DNA of 64,000 nucleotides from Paenibacillus pinisoli (GTDB lineage Bacteria > Bacillota > Bacilli > Paenibacillales > Paenibacillaceae): NCBI RefSeq assembly GCF_003605435.1, contig NZ_QXQB01000002.1, positions 372,001 to 436,000 on the forward strand, in the 5' to 3' direction. Below, piece by piece: positions 18,734 through 27,963 of this stretch (position 1 is the first letter of the stretch; each line of letters begins with the position of its first letter). Under the pieces are notes generated by a model. The model ran no database searches and was not told the origin of the DNA. It worked only from the letters and a program-made list of their open reading frames with translations. The position numbers were made by a program, and so were the translations under genes.

Positions 18734-18903
18734 TTAACGTTGATTGATGAAGATAGCTAAAGAATCTTATTATTTCAAGCGGTTCTATAGATGATAATTA
18801 TATACAATAACAAAAAATACACCTTTTCTATAAGCAGACCGATAAAAAAATCAATCTTCATAGAATAGGTGCACTTTTAATAGTTAGATCAATCAATGAT
18901 CAT

Positions 18904-19733
18904 TCATTGTGGTCCCAAAAACCGATCTCCATTGAAATGTATGAAATGAGATGGAGCATCTGCTACCCGAACCTCAGTTCCCCATGCAATTACACTTAAA
19001 TATTTACCTATAACAGAGCGATTTGGAAAAGCAGTAATATACACTATATCAGCAGTTGAATTTCTGAAAAGCCGTGTTAATTCAGCATGCCGTTTTCCGT
19101 CCACTGGTCGTGGCTCGTCACTGACTCAGTAAGTAGCAACCAATTCTTCCAAGGATTATAAATTACTACATCTGGCATTTTTCCACGTGTGTCGACTGAA
19201 ATACCGAGTTGACTTAATAATTCCTCATCGAGGTATTCCCCACCAGTATCGCCAGCAAATATCAAGATACCTCCTGGAACAAATCTTTCAGCAAACTCTT
19301 CGTTAATTGCCTCTATTAACTCACTTTGTTCACCTTGGCTAAGCATTGATCTGTTTGCCTAGGGCAACTTGAACTAGGATTCTATTTTGATTCCTTTCTT
19401 TGGCATACCTCTCTACTTGAAATTTTCTCGTTTAAAGATATGCTTCTAACGCTGGTTTCCAATTTGGAGTATCATACAGTTTAATTAGTTCAAAGCCTTT
19501 GGCTCAATCTCGTGTTGGTTATCTGGGTTGAACAAAGAAATCCCAGCTTCAATGAACTGTTGCATCGTTTGACGTCTGAATGTCACTCGAGTGTTTGGTG
19601 CATAGTCTTTCACATAATTCATACGACAAAACTCCATCATCGGTGTTATACCGATAAGCTGGTTTTTCACTTCTGACCATGTCTTATCTTCTAGACCGTA
19701 TTGCGCTAAATAGTCCACCTTATCCCCCATCAA
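18904..19733 (-). pseudogene. Decayed BsuBI/PstI-type restriction endonuclease
   Basis: Three frame segments read as one broken protein. The N-terminal HTH part (from 19733) has DYLAQYGLEDKTWSEVKNQL, YAPNTRVTFRRQTMQQFIEAG and LFNPDNQ. The linker (19484-19347) reads YDTPNWKPALEAYL, a stop, then ERYAKERNQNRILVQVALGKQI. The catalytic part has FAGDTGGEYLDEELLSQLGI, MPDVVIYNPWKNWLLLTESVTSH, then after a 1-nt deletion near 19105 DGKRHAELTRLF, IVYITAFPNR and HFIHFNGDRFLGP. These are the hallmarks of the BsuBI/PstI family (CTGCAG cutters). At least two frameshifts plus one stop, a truncated N-terminus and WGTEV where the family has WETEV show it is dead. No methyltransferase gene is left in the window. 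Confidence 0.88.
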
Positions 19734-20893
19734 TGAATGGATCGGAAATCAGAAAGCATTTGATTCAATACTTCACCTGTCTTCAAACGAGATACGATAT
19801 TTTCTTGATGTCGGTGATTATCTACCTCTATCCATGAAAAGCCTCTATCAAGACTGTTAAATCTATCGATGAAGATTTCATTATATTGTTCAACATATGT
19901 AAAGAATGAATCCTTCTCAAAATCATCTTCAAATAACAGAACGACTTCAAAGAAACATCTTCGGGCGAACGATGCTTCTTGGTTATTATCGTCATAGAGG
20001 AATTTGTTTAGTTTATAAGAAGGGCTATCTTTTGTAAAATACTTTAGTGCATAATCGTGATTCACCCTATGTTCTCCAAAGAAGAGGAACCCCCATTCAG
20101 GGGTAGGAGTGCAATATCGCCCCCCATCAAGAAAAACTATCAGATCACCATATAGCTGCGTTCCAAAATAGTTGATACTGAGATTTCGATATGTAGTAGA
20201 TGAATCCGTCAATGAGTACGCATAGAACTCAGATTTAGTTCTTGTCTCATCATCTTCACTTATTGTAATGGTGAACTCAGGATTATAGACATGGTAATAT
20301 GTATCTTCATTACGCTTCCATTCACTCTTGTTCGCAAGAAGTTTCATAACCTGTTCAAAAGGTGATCGGGTTAATAAGAAGCGCTTTTTCCATAGATACT
20401 CTACGTTATTAATGTCGGTGCTCTTATTAATATCGGTGTTGGTGTCGCCCACCCGTGTATAGATGTAATTGGCACGAACCCTTCTACCCTGAATATCATA
20501 GTCCTCGGTTAGATAATACGGAGTCTCTGTGCTGTTTTTAATGATCAACACATCAACCTCCTGATCAGCAATAATTAAGTTTCGCAACTCTACTTTGGGG
20601 CGAATACCTGACACAAACTTCTTATCCTTTAAAAAATCAATCATCTGTTGCTGAGTCCTTCGATTTTCATCATTGCTTACCCCGACAACCTCGTAAGTCC
20701 TGTCTACAACTCCAAATATAATGTAGGCGTCCCTATCTACACGATTGTTTGCCATACAAATAATGTCATGTAAAAGATCAGCCGAGTTGCTATGATACTT
20801 CACTTTGAAGTCCCAAAAATCATCTTCTCGCTTAGAATCGATTAGCATCAATACTTCGTCCCTGAGTTTCAAACTCATTCCCCCACCATTCAT
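19730..20893 (-). CDS. AlbA_2/Schlafen-type ATP-binding domain protein
   Basis: 387 residues. The first 170 match the AlbA_2 domain: DDFWDFKVKYHSNSADLLHDIICMANNRVDRDAYIIFGVVD, then IRPKVELRN and PYYLTEDYDIQGRRVRANYIYTRVGDTNTD. The rest is unassigned and may be an effector or sensor part. AlbA_2 proteins are frequent in defence islands. The start is unclear: ATG 20893 lacks a ribosome site; ATG 20878 or the TTG two codons later is better placed after GGTGGGGGA. It overlaps the dead restriction gene by 4 nt, so they may once have been one unit. The 276 bp upstream show no feature. Confidence 0.8.
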   Translation of the reverse strand: MNGGGMSLKLRDEVLMLIDSKREDDFWDFKVKYHSNSADLLHDIICMANNRVDRDAYIIFGVVDRTYEVVGVSNDENRRTQQQMIDFLKDKKFVSGIRPKVELRNLIIADQEVDVLIIKNSTETPYYLTEDYDIQGRRVRANYIYTRVGDTNTDINKSTDINNVEYLWKKRFLLTRSPFEQVMKLLANKSEWKRNEDTYYHVYNPEFTITISEDDETRTKSEFYAYSLTDSSTTYRNLSINYFGTQLYGDLIVFLDGGRYCTPTPEWGFLFFGEHRVNHDYALKYFTKDSPSYKLNKFLYDDNNQEASFARRCFFEVVLLFEDDFEKDSFFTYVEQYNEIFIDRFNSLDRGFSWIEVDNHRHQENIVSRLKTGEVLNQMLSDFRSIH

Positions 20894-21169
20894 AGGTTAG
20901 TCCGTGAAATTTTCTATTTCTTTACCAAACCAACTGCATACGTCTAACTTCTATTTCGCTCCTACCCTCAGTTAGTATCTGTTCATAGTCGCATCTTTCT
21001 GTAAAAGACCTTCTATGCTTACTTTGTTGGGTTCTATTGATATCGAATAACCTATAAAGTGGTCAGCTACCTCCTTTGGTAGAAAAAAACATTATTTCAT
21101 TAGTGGACATCTGCATTTCCTCCTTATATCATACCTTCAGAAGAAGAGAGAATGAAAACAAAATACTCA

Positions 21170-21684
21170 TTATTTTTTTTTACTAACTAAGCCCCAATTA
21201 TCTCTGGTTAACTCATTTATTAGTTGAAAACTATTCTTCTTAAGATAAAAGTTATATAGCTTTTCCTTTTTTTATAGTCCACAGTAGATAATGGAGCATC
21301 TAATCTTTCTATCTCCATATTTCTCAAGACTTCAACTAAACAATCTAGTATAAGAGTTCCAATTCCACGTCCTTTTTTAGTCCTTAAGTTAAATTCTTCA
21401 ACTTTTACGTAGTTCTGTCCTCTAAAAATACTTCCTAATATTATTGGTTCGAAACTCTCATTATCAACAAAAATCCTACACTTCAATTGTCTTAAGTGCT
21501 TCAATGGGTTTAACCTGAGAGACGATAGCCTTCTTTGAATTTCATTGTTATATTCTTTCTCCTCGTCAAAAAGAATAACTAATTCCTGACTCTCCTCAAT
21601 ATCGTAAATATAAAAATGACGTTTAAAATCTTCTTTCAACATAAATTTACTCGCATTGCTCATGTTATTCACCTTAAATGACAT
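21170..21684 (-). pseudogene. GNAT-family acetyltransferase broken by a 1-nt frameshift near its end
   Basis: The intact part (154 codons from 21684) has the GNAT acetyl-CoA motif RTKKGRGIGTLILDCLVEVL. After VDYKKRK near 21260 the frame runs to an early stop, but the next frame continues as NFYLKKNSFQLINELTRDNW to a stop at 21170, exactly the NFY-x-K-x-x-F ending of GNAT proteins. One base is missing in an A/G-rich run. The loss removes the last strand and helix. The start codon touches its AAAGGAGG site, so the GTG at 21672 may be the real start. Confidence 0.75.
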
Positions 21685-21750
21685 CCTCCTTTAGTGCTCC
21701 TATGTAATACTAATAATACTACTAATTGAGTAACTAATGTGTTAAACAAA

Positions 21751-21793
21751 AAGCACGTGAAATACACAGGTTTAACCTGGTATTCACGTGCTT
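21751..21793 (-). terminator. Intrinsic terminator of the helicase operon
   Basis: AAGCACGTGA and TCACGTGCTT pair across an inner stem (ATAC/GTAT, GGTT/AACC). The minus strand continues into TTTTTG, about 80 bp after the helicase stop. Confidence 0.8.
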
Positions 21794-21873
21794 CGTGATT
21801 ATAAAGTATTCAATTAGGTTAAAAATATCACAATTAACCCACGAAATCAACTGTATGCCAAAATTGTTTAAAT

Positions 21874-24624
21874 TTAAAGCGCCTTAATATATTTATCAAT
21901 TGCTGATATATTTAAGTACCCTCTAAACTTAACCAGTAAATCTGTTACAGTCGCAGTACTTATCTCCCCTTCCTTCACTCGAACAAACAACTCAACCAAG
22001 GCATATAAAGGTACTAGTTTATAGTTGTGTTGCTTAGCCAAATGACTTGCTTGATCTATAGCTAGTTCTTGGAAATCTGGTTTCCCCAAGCAAATATAAC
22101 CAGTTGGATTTAATCTTGCTGATTGAGGAATTACATCCCCTGCTTTCTTAGAATCTATAAACTTAGTTTTATCCTCCTTTGCTGTAACTTGAATAGTATA
22201 TACCTGACCATTGTTTAATTCCATCGATAAATCAGGCTCACCTTTACTCTGTTGTGAAATTCTTCCCACTGTTCCTTCAATAAAATCTGCACCAAATAAT
22301 TCGCACAGTTTATGTTCAAACTCAATTCCCTGTACACTATATAAACTTTTAATTAATAAAGATTCTAAACCTATTCTTTCAATTCTTCTAACATGATCTT
22401 TTTCCCAAAATTGCGAGTTTCTATCCCTTTTTTCGTTAATAGCTTTTATTACCCTATCTACTTTTGTTGGATTAATTACACCTTTGAACTCTGCTGAGTC
22501 TTTTTCCAAGAACTCGTCCAATGACATTAATCCCGAATTGATCAGTCTTATTTTTTCTTCTCGTGTCAAATAATTAGATAGAGAATTAAGGAAGGAAGTT
22601 GTTAGTGTCGATCTATTTGTTAAGCATTTGTTTAGTCGATCAATCTCATTAGAAAATTCAGGCTTTATCACATTGGTAATTTGATAAACTATTTCCAATA
22701 TCCAACTCACATTTAGTGTTATACCCCTAATACTCGCAGAAGTAAAGCCGAATGCTTGTTTAATTGAGTTTAGACTATGCTCACTGTATAAAATATCCTT
22801 TGCTAATACAACCATTGAATATGAGGCACACAAAGACGGGGACAATGATCTACCTGATTGAACTAATCTTTCATATTCTGATAGATATACTCCAGTCATT
22901 CCACTATTAGAATACTCATCAATAAGACGAGCTTGTATCTTCTGTCTAAGCTCATGATTACTCCATCTAATTCTATAGAATCTTCCGTTTACTTCCTCAG
23001 TTTTCGAAATTAAGTACAAAAGTTCAAGATCGTTTAGTAATACTGTTTTTTGTACATGATCTACAAGCATAGAGAATGACTCTATAGAACATCCCATCGC
23101 AGCACACACTTTACCCAATTCAGTAATTGTTATTTTTGCATGAGCAGACTGCTCAAAGAGTCCATATGTTAAACAACTATCTATCCCTTTATTAATGTGA
23201 GCAACAATCTGTTTCCTTGTACTTTCATTATCCCATGAGAGAGCTGCGTAAGTTTTGAAAATAAAATCCATTATGCTTTCCACTGTACTACCGTATCCTG
23301 ATGCTACAACATCTAACACTCTTAAACTAATATCCCTGTTTTCAAATGCTGATTTGAAATCCTCTAATGGTGCATTTAGATAAGTTCTTTTTATGAACTC
23401 ACGTTGAAGTGCATTTTCTACTAGAAAAATTCCTCTTCCAAAATCACTAGTTATTCCTAATCGCCCCGCACGACCAAAAATATTTCGTACTTCTCCAACG
23501 CTCCAATCCACATTCACTGGTGTACCACCAGATGAATCCCATTTCTTATGATCTGCAAGTATCACTGTTTTACACGGTAAGTTTACACCCATTGATAGAG
23601 TTGTGGTAGAAACTATAATCTTGATGTCTCCTTCTCTAAAGCCTGCTTCAACTAATCTTCGTTCATTAATATCGCAGTCAGAATTATGAAAGGCAATTGA
23701 ACTCCTTAGAGTTACTATTAACTCGTCTCGGATTTCGGTTTCAGGCTCTTCTCGAAGCTTTCCAATTATTTTCGAAGCCGCAGGCAAGCTTGAAAATTGA
23801 TTAGCTAGCTCCCTTGCCAATACTTGTGTTGATGGGACAGAGTTTTTTATAATAATGATTTGTTCGTCATTATCAAGTAAATACTGAAGCAAACCATATA
23901 GGTTAGTAGCATTTATTTGTTCTGTTCCTAATAAGGATGTATTCCATTCTTTATACTCAAAACTTCCATTTGTAAACAAAACTCCTTGCCTTAGCTCTAA
24001 TGGTCTTTCCGTTACTTGAATTACTTGTGCCCCAAGCCACTTATCAAAACCATTTAATGCACCTAGAACAGCGCTTAAAGCTATTATTTGAGTTTTTTTA
24101 TAGGACTCTTTTATCTTTGTCAGCAACAACTCAAGATTACCGCCTCGATGTGGATCACTCATCATTTGAACCTCATCAACAATGACACAATCACAACTAT
24201 TTAACATGTTAGGATTAGAAATCAACATTCCCGAAAGCTTCTCATACGTCATTACTGCAATATGATAATTTCCGATTCGAATATCTTCATCGTCATCTCT
24301 ATGGTCACCATCTGAAATACGAATATTAAAGCCATGAGTATGGTATTTCTCCTTAAACTCTTCGTATTTTTCATCTGATACTGACTTGAATGGTACAAGA
24401 TAAATGCTCTTCTTATTCATATAGGAATACTGAACAGCTGCCATTTCTCCAATAAAGGTTTTGCCAGATGAAGTTGGGGCTACAACTAATAAATTTTGTC
24501 CTTGTAATGCCCCCTTCTCAATTGCTTCTATTTGTATTGGTAATAATTTATCAAAACCATTTTGCTTCCAAATGTCAATTACATCAGCAGGAAAATCCAA
24601 TTTAATTAAATCAACAATATTCAT
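21874..24624 (-). CDS. Ski2-like DEAD-box helicase fused to a putative PD-(D/E)XK nuclease
   Basis: 916 residues. Helicase core: Q-motif region IDIWKQNGFDKLLPIQ, Walker A APTSSGKT (49-56), Walker B DEVQ (150-153), STTTLSMGVNLP and NIFGRAGRLG (motif VI, about 385). A helical/winged-helix part follows. The last 170 residues look like a restriction-endonuclease fold: FEHKLCELFGADF, then GEPD with D798, and IQVTAK with Q812 and K816, fitting a D-Q-K variant of the PD-(D/E)XK active site. The product would move on nucleic acid and cut it. The arrangement with a 257-residue gene 40 nt upstream resembles two-gene helicase defence systems such as Hachiman, but the partner does not look like HamA and the nuclease here is on the helicase. 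ATG 24624 has GAGGTGA. Confidence 0.85.
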   Translation of the reverse strand: MNIVDLIKLDFPADVIDIWKQNGFDKLLPIQIEAIEKGALQGQNLLVVAPTSSGKTFIGEMAAVQYSYMNKKSIYLVPFKSVSDEKYEEFKEKYHTHGFNIRISDGDHRDDDEDIRIGNYHIAVMTYEKLSGMLISNPNMLNSCDCVIVDEVQMMSDPHRGGNLELLLTKIKESYKKTQIIALSAVLGALNGFDKWLGAQVIQVTERPLELRQGVLFTNGSFEYKEWNTSLLGTEQINATNLYGLLQYLLDNDEQIIIIKNSVPSTQVLARELANQFSSLPAASKIIGKLREEPETEIRDELIVTLRSSIAFHNSDCDINERRLVEAGFREGDIKIIVSTTTLSMGVNLPCKTVILADHKKWDSSGGTPVNVDWSVGEVRNIFGRAGRLGITSDFGRGIFLVENALQREFIKRTYLNAPLEDFKSAFENRDISLRVLDVVASGYGSTVESIMDFIFKTYAALSWDNESTRKQIVAHINKGIDSCLTYGLFEQSAHAKITITELGKVCAAMGCSIESFSMLVDHVQKTVLLNDLELLYLISKTEEVNGRFYRIRWSNHELRQKIQARLIDEYSNSGMTGVYLSEYERLVQSGRSLSPSLCASYSMVVLAKDILYSEHSLNSIKQAFGFTSASIRGITLNVSWILEIVYQITNVIKPEFSNEIDRLNKCLTNRSTLTTSFLNSLSNYLTREEKIRLINSGLMSLDEFLEKDSAEFKGVINPTKVDRVIKAINEKRDRNSQFWEKDHVRRIERIGLESLLIKSLYSVQGIEFEHKLCELFGADFIEGTVGRISQQSKGEPDLSMELNNGQVYTIQVTAKEDKTKFIDSKKAGDVIPQSARLNPTGYICLGKPDFQELAIDQASHLAKQHNYKLVPLYALVELFVRVKEGEISTATVTDLLVKFRGYLNISAIDKYIKAL

Positions 24625-24664
24625 ATAGTCACCTCATTTTTTATTTCAATTGCTATTTAATAAA

Positions 24665-25438
24665 CTAGATATACTTTTCTTTATTTTGTTTATAATGCAT
24701 CCATCTATAAAACAATTCATAGATAAAATCTTTACACTCTTCTCTTGTCATAGATCTTTTCATTACACCATTATTTGATCTATCCTCTGCATGCCTTGCA
24801 TTATCACCTAAAACCCTTACGTCATTAACTGAACCAGTAAATGTACTAACTTCCTGATCAGTATACTTTGGATCAATGTTTACGAATAAGTCTCGTGGTC
24901 TTTTTTTACCAGTTGTAAATGTTCTAGTAAGATCATCACGAATGATTTCATATACTTTATACATAACCACTGCATCGTTCAACCCAAAGCGAATTATAGA
25001 AAGTGCTTGGTTAACCTTCTCCTCATTAAAAGCTAGTTCAATCCATTTCGCAGGCTTATTTTCCAACCTCTCGTCATGGTTTAAATCTGTTCTAATATTA
25101 ACTCTTCCCTGTAAATCATAAGTGTCTGAATTATACATAAAAGCTTTTTTCTTACCATCCTTATATTGAACTACAATTTCTTGAGTTGATAAGGAATCAT
25201 TTTCTAGGTTTAAATTCACAGTCATCATACCATTAATTAATTTAACGTAGTTATTTGCAATATCTTGTACATCCTCCACATAACCATCATCCGCAAAAGA
25301 ATTAAAGTTATCAGATTGCATATAACAACAACCATATTCATCAAGTATAAAATTCAAACTAGAACTCTTAAAATGATTAGACAACACCTTGTATGTATCC
25401 ATTTTCTTAGCTAAAACCCTAACTTGCCATCGAAGCAT
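24665..25438 (-). CDS. Unknown partner of the helicase-nuclease
   Basis: 257 residues, soluble, no family recognised. The N-terminal half is beta-rich (LNFILDEYGCCYMQ, MTVNLNLENDSLSTQEIVVQYK). The C-terminal half is helical and ends in NDVRVLGDNARHAEDRSNNG then MTREECKDFIYELFYRWMHY, a pattern of an R-H pair followed by a long helix seen in several uncharacterised defence-linked proteins. It may sense or control the nuclease. It starts at ATG 25438 after GGAGTAGG, and 40 nt separate it from the helicase gene, so the two are probably co-transcribed. Confidence 0.6.
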   Translation of the reverse strand: MLRWQVRVLAKKMDTYKVLSNHFKSSSLNFILDEYGCCYMQSDNFNSFADDGYVEDVQDIANNYVKLINGMMTVNLNLENDSLSTQEIVVQYKDGKKKAFMYNSDTYDLQGRVNIRTDLNHDERLENKPAKWIELAFNEEKVNQALSIIRFGLNDAVVMYKVYEIIRDDLTRTFTTGKKRPRDLFVNIDPKYTDQEVSTFTGSVNDVRVLGDNARHAEDRSNNGVMKRSMTREECKDFIYELFYRWMHYKQNKEKYI

Positions 25439-25484
25439 TTATACCTACTCCTAGTCGTTTTGTGAACAATTAATTAACATTCCC

Positions 25485-26312
25485 CTAAAAAAAACGCTTA
25501 TCATGCATTATTGGCACATCATCATAGTTCTTCTTTCCCACAAGAAATTTGTCCCATTTTTCAAGTATCTTTGGGAAATGCTTTTTTATAACTTTTCTCG
25601 TAAAACTATTCCTTGAATTAGAGGTTAGTGTAATGTATTCTATGTTAGGCATCATCAAAGCTATGGTAGCTACAATACTCATTCCAAGAATCATTATACA
25701 GAACTTCCAAAAATCATCTGGAAAAAAATCAATTCCAATTAATGCGAAACTTCCAGAAAAATAAACTAATAAAGCAGCTAACACATTACTACCTTTTGCT
25801 GTTTCAAACAAAAATCTCATTGATTCAAAATAAAGCCTCTTCCAATATGGTTTAGATTGAACATACTGCTGCCATTTAAAGTCTCGATACAACAACCCAA
25901 TAGAATTTCTGTAACCTTGTTTTACTTTATGGTAAAGATTATTTTTAAAATCCCACCAAAAATCTTCCCACTTCTCTTTATCACGTACCACTTTAAAATT
26001 TTTATACTTGTCACGTAAATCATACAAAATATCTAATAGCTCTAAGCTCCCTAATTTATATACAGGAATATCAGTAGCCGTGTACTTATCAAAATACAAA
26101 TCAAGCAACTTTTCTCTATTTTCAGCACTCATTGTTTTATCAAGGATCTTATCCATCTCATGATACATAGGACTATATATTTCTTTCAAATTCTCTTGTG
26201 TAAATTGAATCAATCTATCATTTTTTTTACTTCTTATACCATAAATATAACCAAGGCTGGCAGACACAACAGCTGCCGCAACAGGCAGATACTTAATGAA
26301 GTCTATTTCCAA
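25485..26312 (-). CDS. Membrane protein of unknown function
   Basis: 275 residues. One N-terminal membrane helix (about 7-26, KYLPVAAAVVSASLGYIYGI), a charged cytoplasmic stretch of 145 residues, then two helices (about 178-198 and 204-226) and a basic tail. The start is TTG 26312 with AGGGTGAT upstream. It is 46 nt before the unknown partner of the helicase and in the same direction, so it could be the third member of that module; membrane effectors are common in such systems. No family recognised. Confidence 0.6.
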   Translation of the reverse strand: MEIDFIKYLPVAAAVVSASLGYIYGIRSKKNDRLIQFTQENLKEIYSPMYHEMDKILDKTMSAENREKLLDLYFDKYTATDIPVYKLGSLELLDILYDLRDKYKNFKVVRDKEKWEDFWWDFKNNLYHKVKQGYRNSIGLLYRDFKWQQYVQSKPYWKRLYFESMRFLFETAKGSNVLAALLVYFSGSFALIGIDFFPDDFWKFCIMILGMSIVATIALMMPNIEYITLTSNSRNSFTRKVIKKHFPKILEKWDKFLVGKKNYDDVPIMHDKRFF

Positions 26313-26423
26313 TCAAATCACCCTAACTTATCTTTTCTAAATTCCAGTCGAAATCTCCTAATTAGGCATATCATCCTAGTTAAATACTACCATAAAACAT
26401 TAATATTTGACAATTTCTATTAC

Positions 26424-26450
26424 AAAAAAGAGACAGTCATAATGACTGCC
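26424..26450 (-). terminator. Intrinsic terminator after the 26611-27467 gene pair
   Basis: GGCAGTCAT and ATGACTGTC pair around a single T; the minus strand continues into CTCTTTTTTG. The remaining gap to 26611 has no visible feature. Confidence 0.75.
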
Positions 26451-26610
26451 TCACATTTATGCTATTGTTCCAATTGACTTTTCATTTTTGAAATCCATCG
26501 CTTTTTACGATAGAAGAAATTTATTTTTATGAAATTTTGTCGAAATAAGCTACCACTTTAATAACAGGCGAATCGAGGCAGAACAGTTTCCAGCGATATT
26601 TTGATCAGAT

Positions 26611-27033
26611 TCACACACTGTCGTCCTGTAAAAAATCATTAATTAATTCATCCACTCTGTTTGTCTGTCTTTCGATTAGATTTAATAGTCTATATAAATC
26701 AGATTGATGCTCTTTTACATTGTTCAACTCGAATACTTTTCCATTTTTGATTTTCGTTGCTATAATAAAGAACTCCTTACCAGAAGGAAATAATCCCCCA
26801 CCCTCTATTTTTGTAAAGAAAAAAAAGAAGCTATCTTTATACTCTGAATAGAAGGTTTTCTTTTCATTTACAACATATTCGGAAGATGTCAACAGTATAT
26901 TGTTTTTGTTTTTAGTTACGTATTTGTCTAACTCTTCATCTAATTTAATTATATTAGAAATATGTCGCCATTTTAAAGTACCTTTATCCGTTGAATTGAT
27001 TAGTTTATTTACCATCTCAGAGACATTAGACAT
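26611..27033 (-). CDS. Unknown soluble protein, coupled to a membrane protein
   Basis: 140 residues, acidic, no signal or membrane segment, no family recognised. Visible are a run of five phenylalanines (SFFFFFTK, about 68-75), a glycine-rich turn IEGGGLFPSGKEFF and a C-terminal helix RLLNLIERQTNRVDELINDFL. The ATG overlaps the stop of the upstream gene as TAATG, which implies translational coupling and a functional pair. Confidence 0.55.
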   Translation of the reverse strand: MSNVSEMVNKLINSTDKGTLKWRHISNIIKLDEELDKYVTKNKNNILLTSSEYVVNEKKTFYSEYKDSFFFFFTKIEGGGLFPSGKEFFIIATKIKNGKVFELNNVKEHQSDLYRLLNLIERQTNRVDELINDFLQDDSV

Positions 27034-27467
27034 TAAAAGAACTCCTCTCTATCATTACCATACCTACTAATAAAATATGCTATTTGATTACATAAGTGTT
27101 GCTTATTAATCATCTTTTTTTCTTTTTTTAAATGTTTTTCTATTCTGCGAATATATATTCTATCTTTTAACGTTGTAATATTTATAAAACTACTATAGTT
27201 ATGTATTTCGCCTGATAAATCCGAGATCAACTTATCATCTAATATTTTATTTTTGGCGATAAGGTCTTTTAAAGCACTAAGTCTATCTGCTAAGTAATTT
27301 CTATCTGTATTAAATCTTTTTATTTCAGCATACCATTTTATTTTTTTCTTTAAATTTGCCGCTAAGCACAAAAGTATTATAGATATTATCAATCCTATAA
27401 TACTACATATTGAAGCTATACCAATCCAAATCGAATTTGTGGCAATCTCTACAATAATGTGCTTCAA
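27033..27467 (-). CDS. Small single-pass membrane protein, unknown
   Basis: 144 residues. One long hydrophobic helix at about 12-36 (SIWIGIASICSIIGLIISII) is followed by a basic, helical, possibly coiled-coil cytoplasmic part. The start is TTG 27467 after AAAGGTGAGA. With its TAATG-coupled partner it forms a compact two-gene unit with its own terminator, the layout of a toxin-antitoxin or defence pair, but nothing in the sequence proves such a role. Confidence 0.55.
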   Translation of the reverse strand: MKHIIVEIATNSIWIGIASICSIIGLIISIILLCLAANLKKKIKWYAEIKRFNTDRNYLADRLSALKDLIAKNKILDDKLISDLSGEIHNYSSFINITTLKDRIYIRRIEKHLKKEKKMINKQHLCNQIAYFISRYGNDREEFF

Positions 27468-27910
27468 AATGCTCTCACCTTTCTAAAGCTTATTCTTCAC
27501 AAGTATAGTCTGATTAGATATCCTTAGCAACCAGTATCTCATTATTCAACTATCCATAATTAAATTCTATTAAAATGAATTTCATATGTCTTCAACATTA
27601 TAACTTGCTACGCAAGTTATTTCAGAAAGCTTCGCTCCTTTGTCTCGGCTGACGCTCGATATAAATGAATTATTACAATTCCTTTCAACTTAGCACCTAC
27701 CCTATATAAGAAGTAAGTGGGGATGTAGAGATGCTGGAGTGCGACCGAGTGAAGCGAGCATGGAGCGTAGCGACAACTAAGTGGCAGCGATTACCTTAAC
27801 GCTGCGTAACTGTGGGAGAGAAGTAAATTCACTTCCCGCTGATTTGTGAATGTAAATTAATGTTTTTCTTCTCACCTGTTCACTTGTATATACTTCGCAT
27901 AATGTAATAT
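27468..27910. other. Non-coding 440-bp gap with a perfect 21-bp palindrome
   Basis: No gene is visible. At 27600-27620 the arms ATAACTTGC and GCAAGTTAT flank TAC. From 27720 to 27790 the sequence is unusually G-rich and repeats gagcg/gcgac words around palindromic bits, unlike the AT-rich surroundings. It may be the remnant of a mobile element end. Confidence 0.4.
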
Positions 27911-27954
27911 AAAAAACACCACATAACATAGCTAATTAAGCTACATTAAGTGGC
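27911..27954 (-). terminator. Intrinsic terminator after the 163-codon gene
   Basis: On the minus strand CCACTTAATGTAGC pairs with GCTATGTTATGTGG (two mismatches) and TGTTTTTT follows directly. Confidence 0.75.
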
Positions 27955-27963
27955 GCTTCTACT

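Noticed and set aside
21874..25438. Plain Hachiman system
   Set aside because: The upstream gene shows no DUF1837-like features that I can see, and the nuclease-like motif lies on the helicase itself; I leave the type open.
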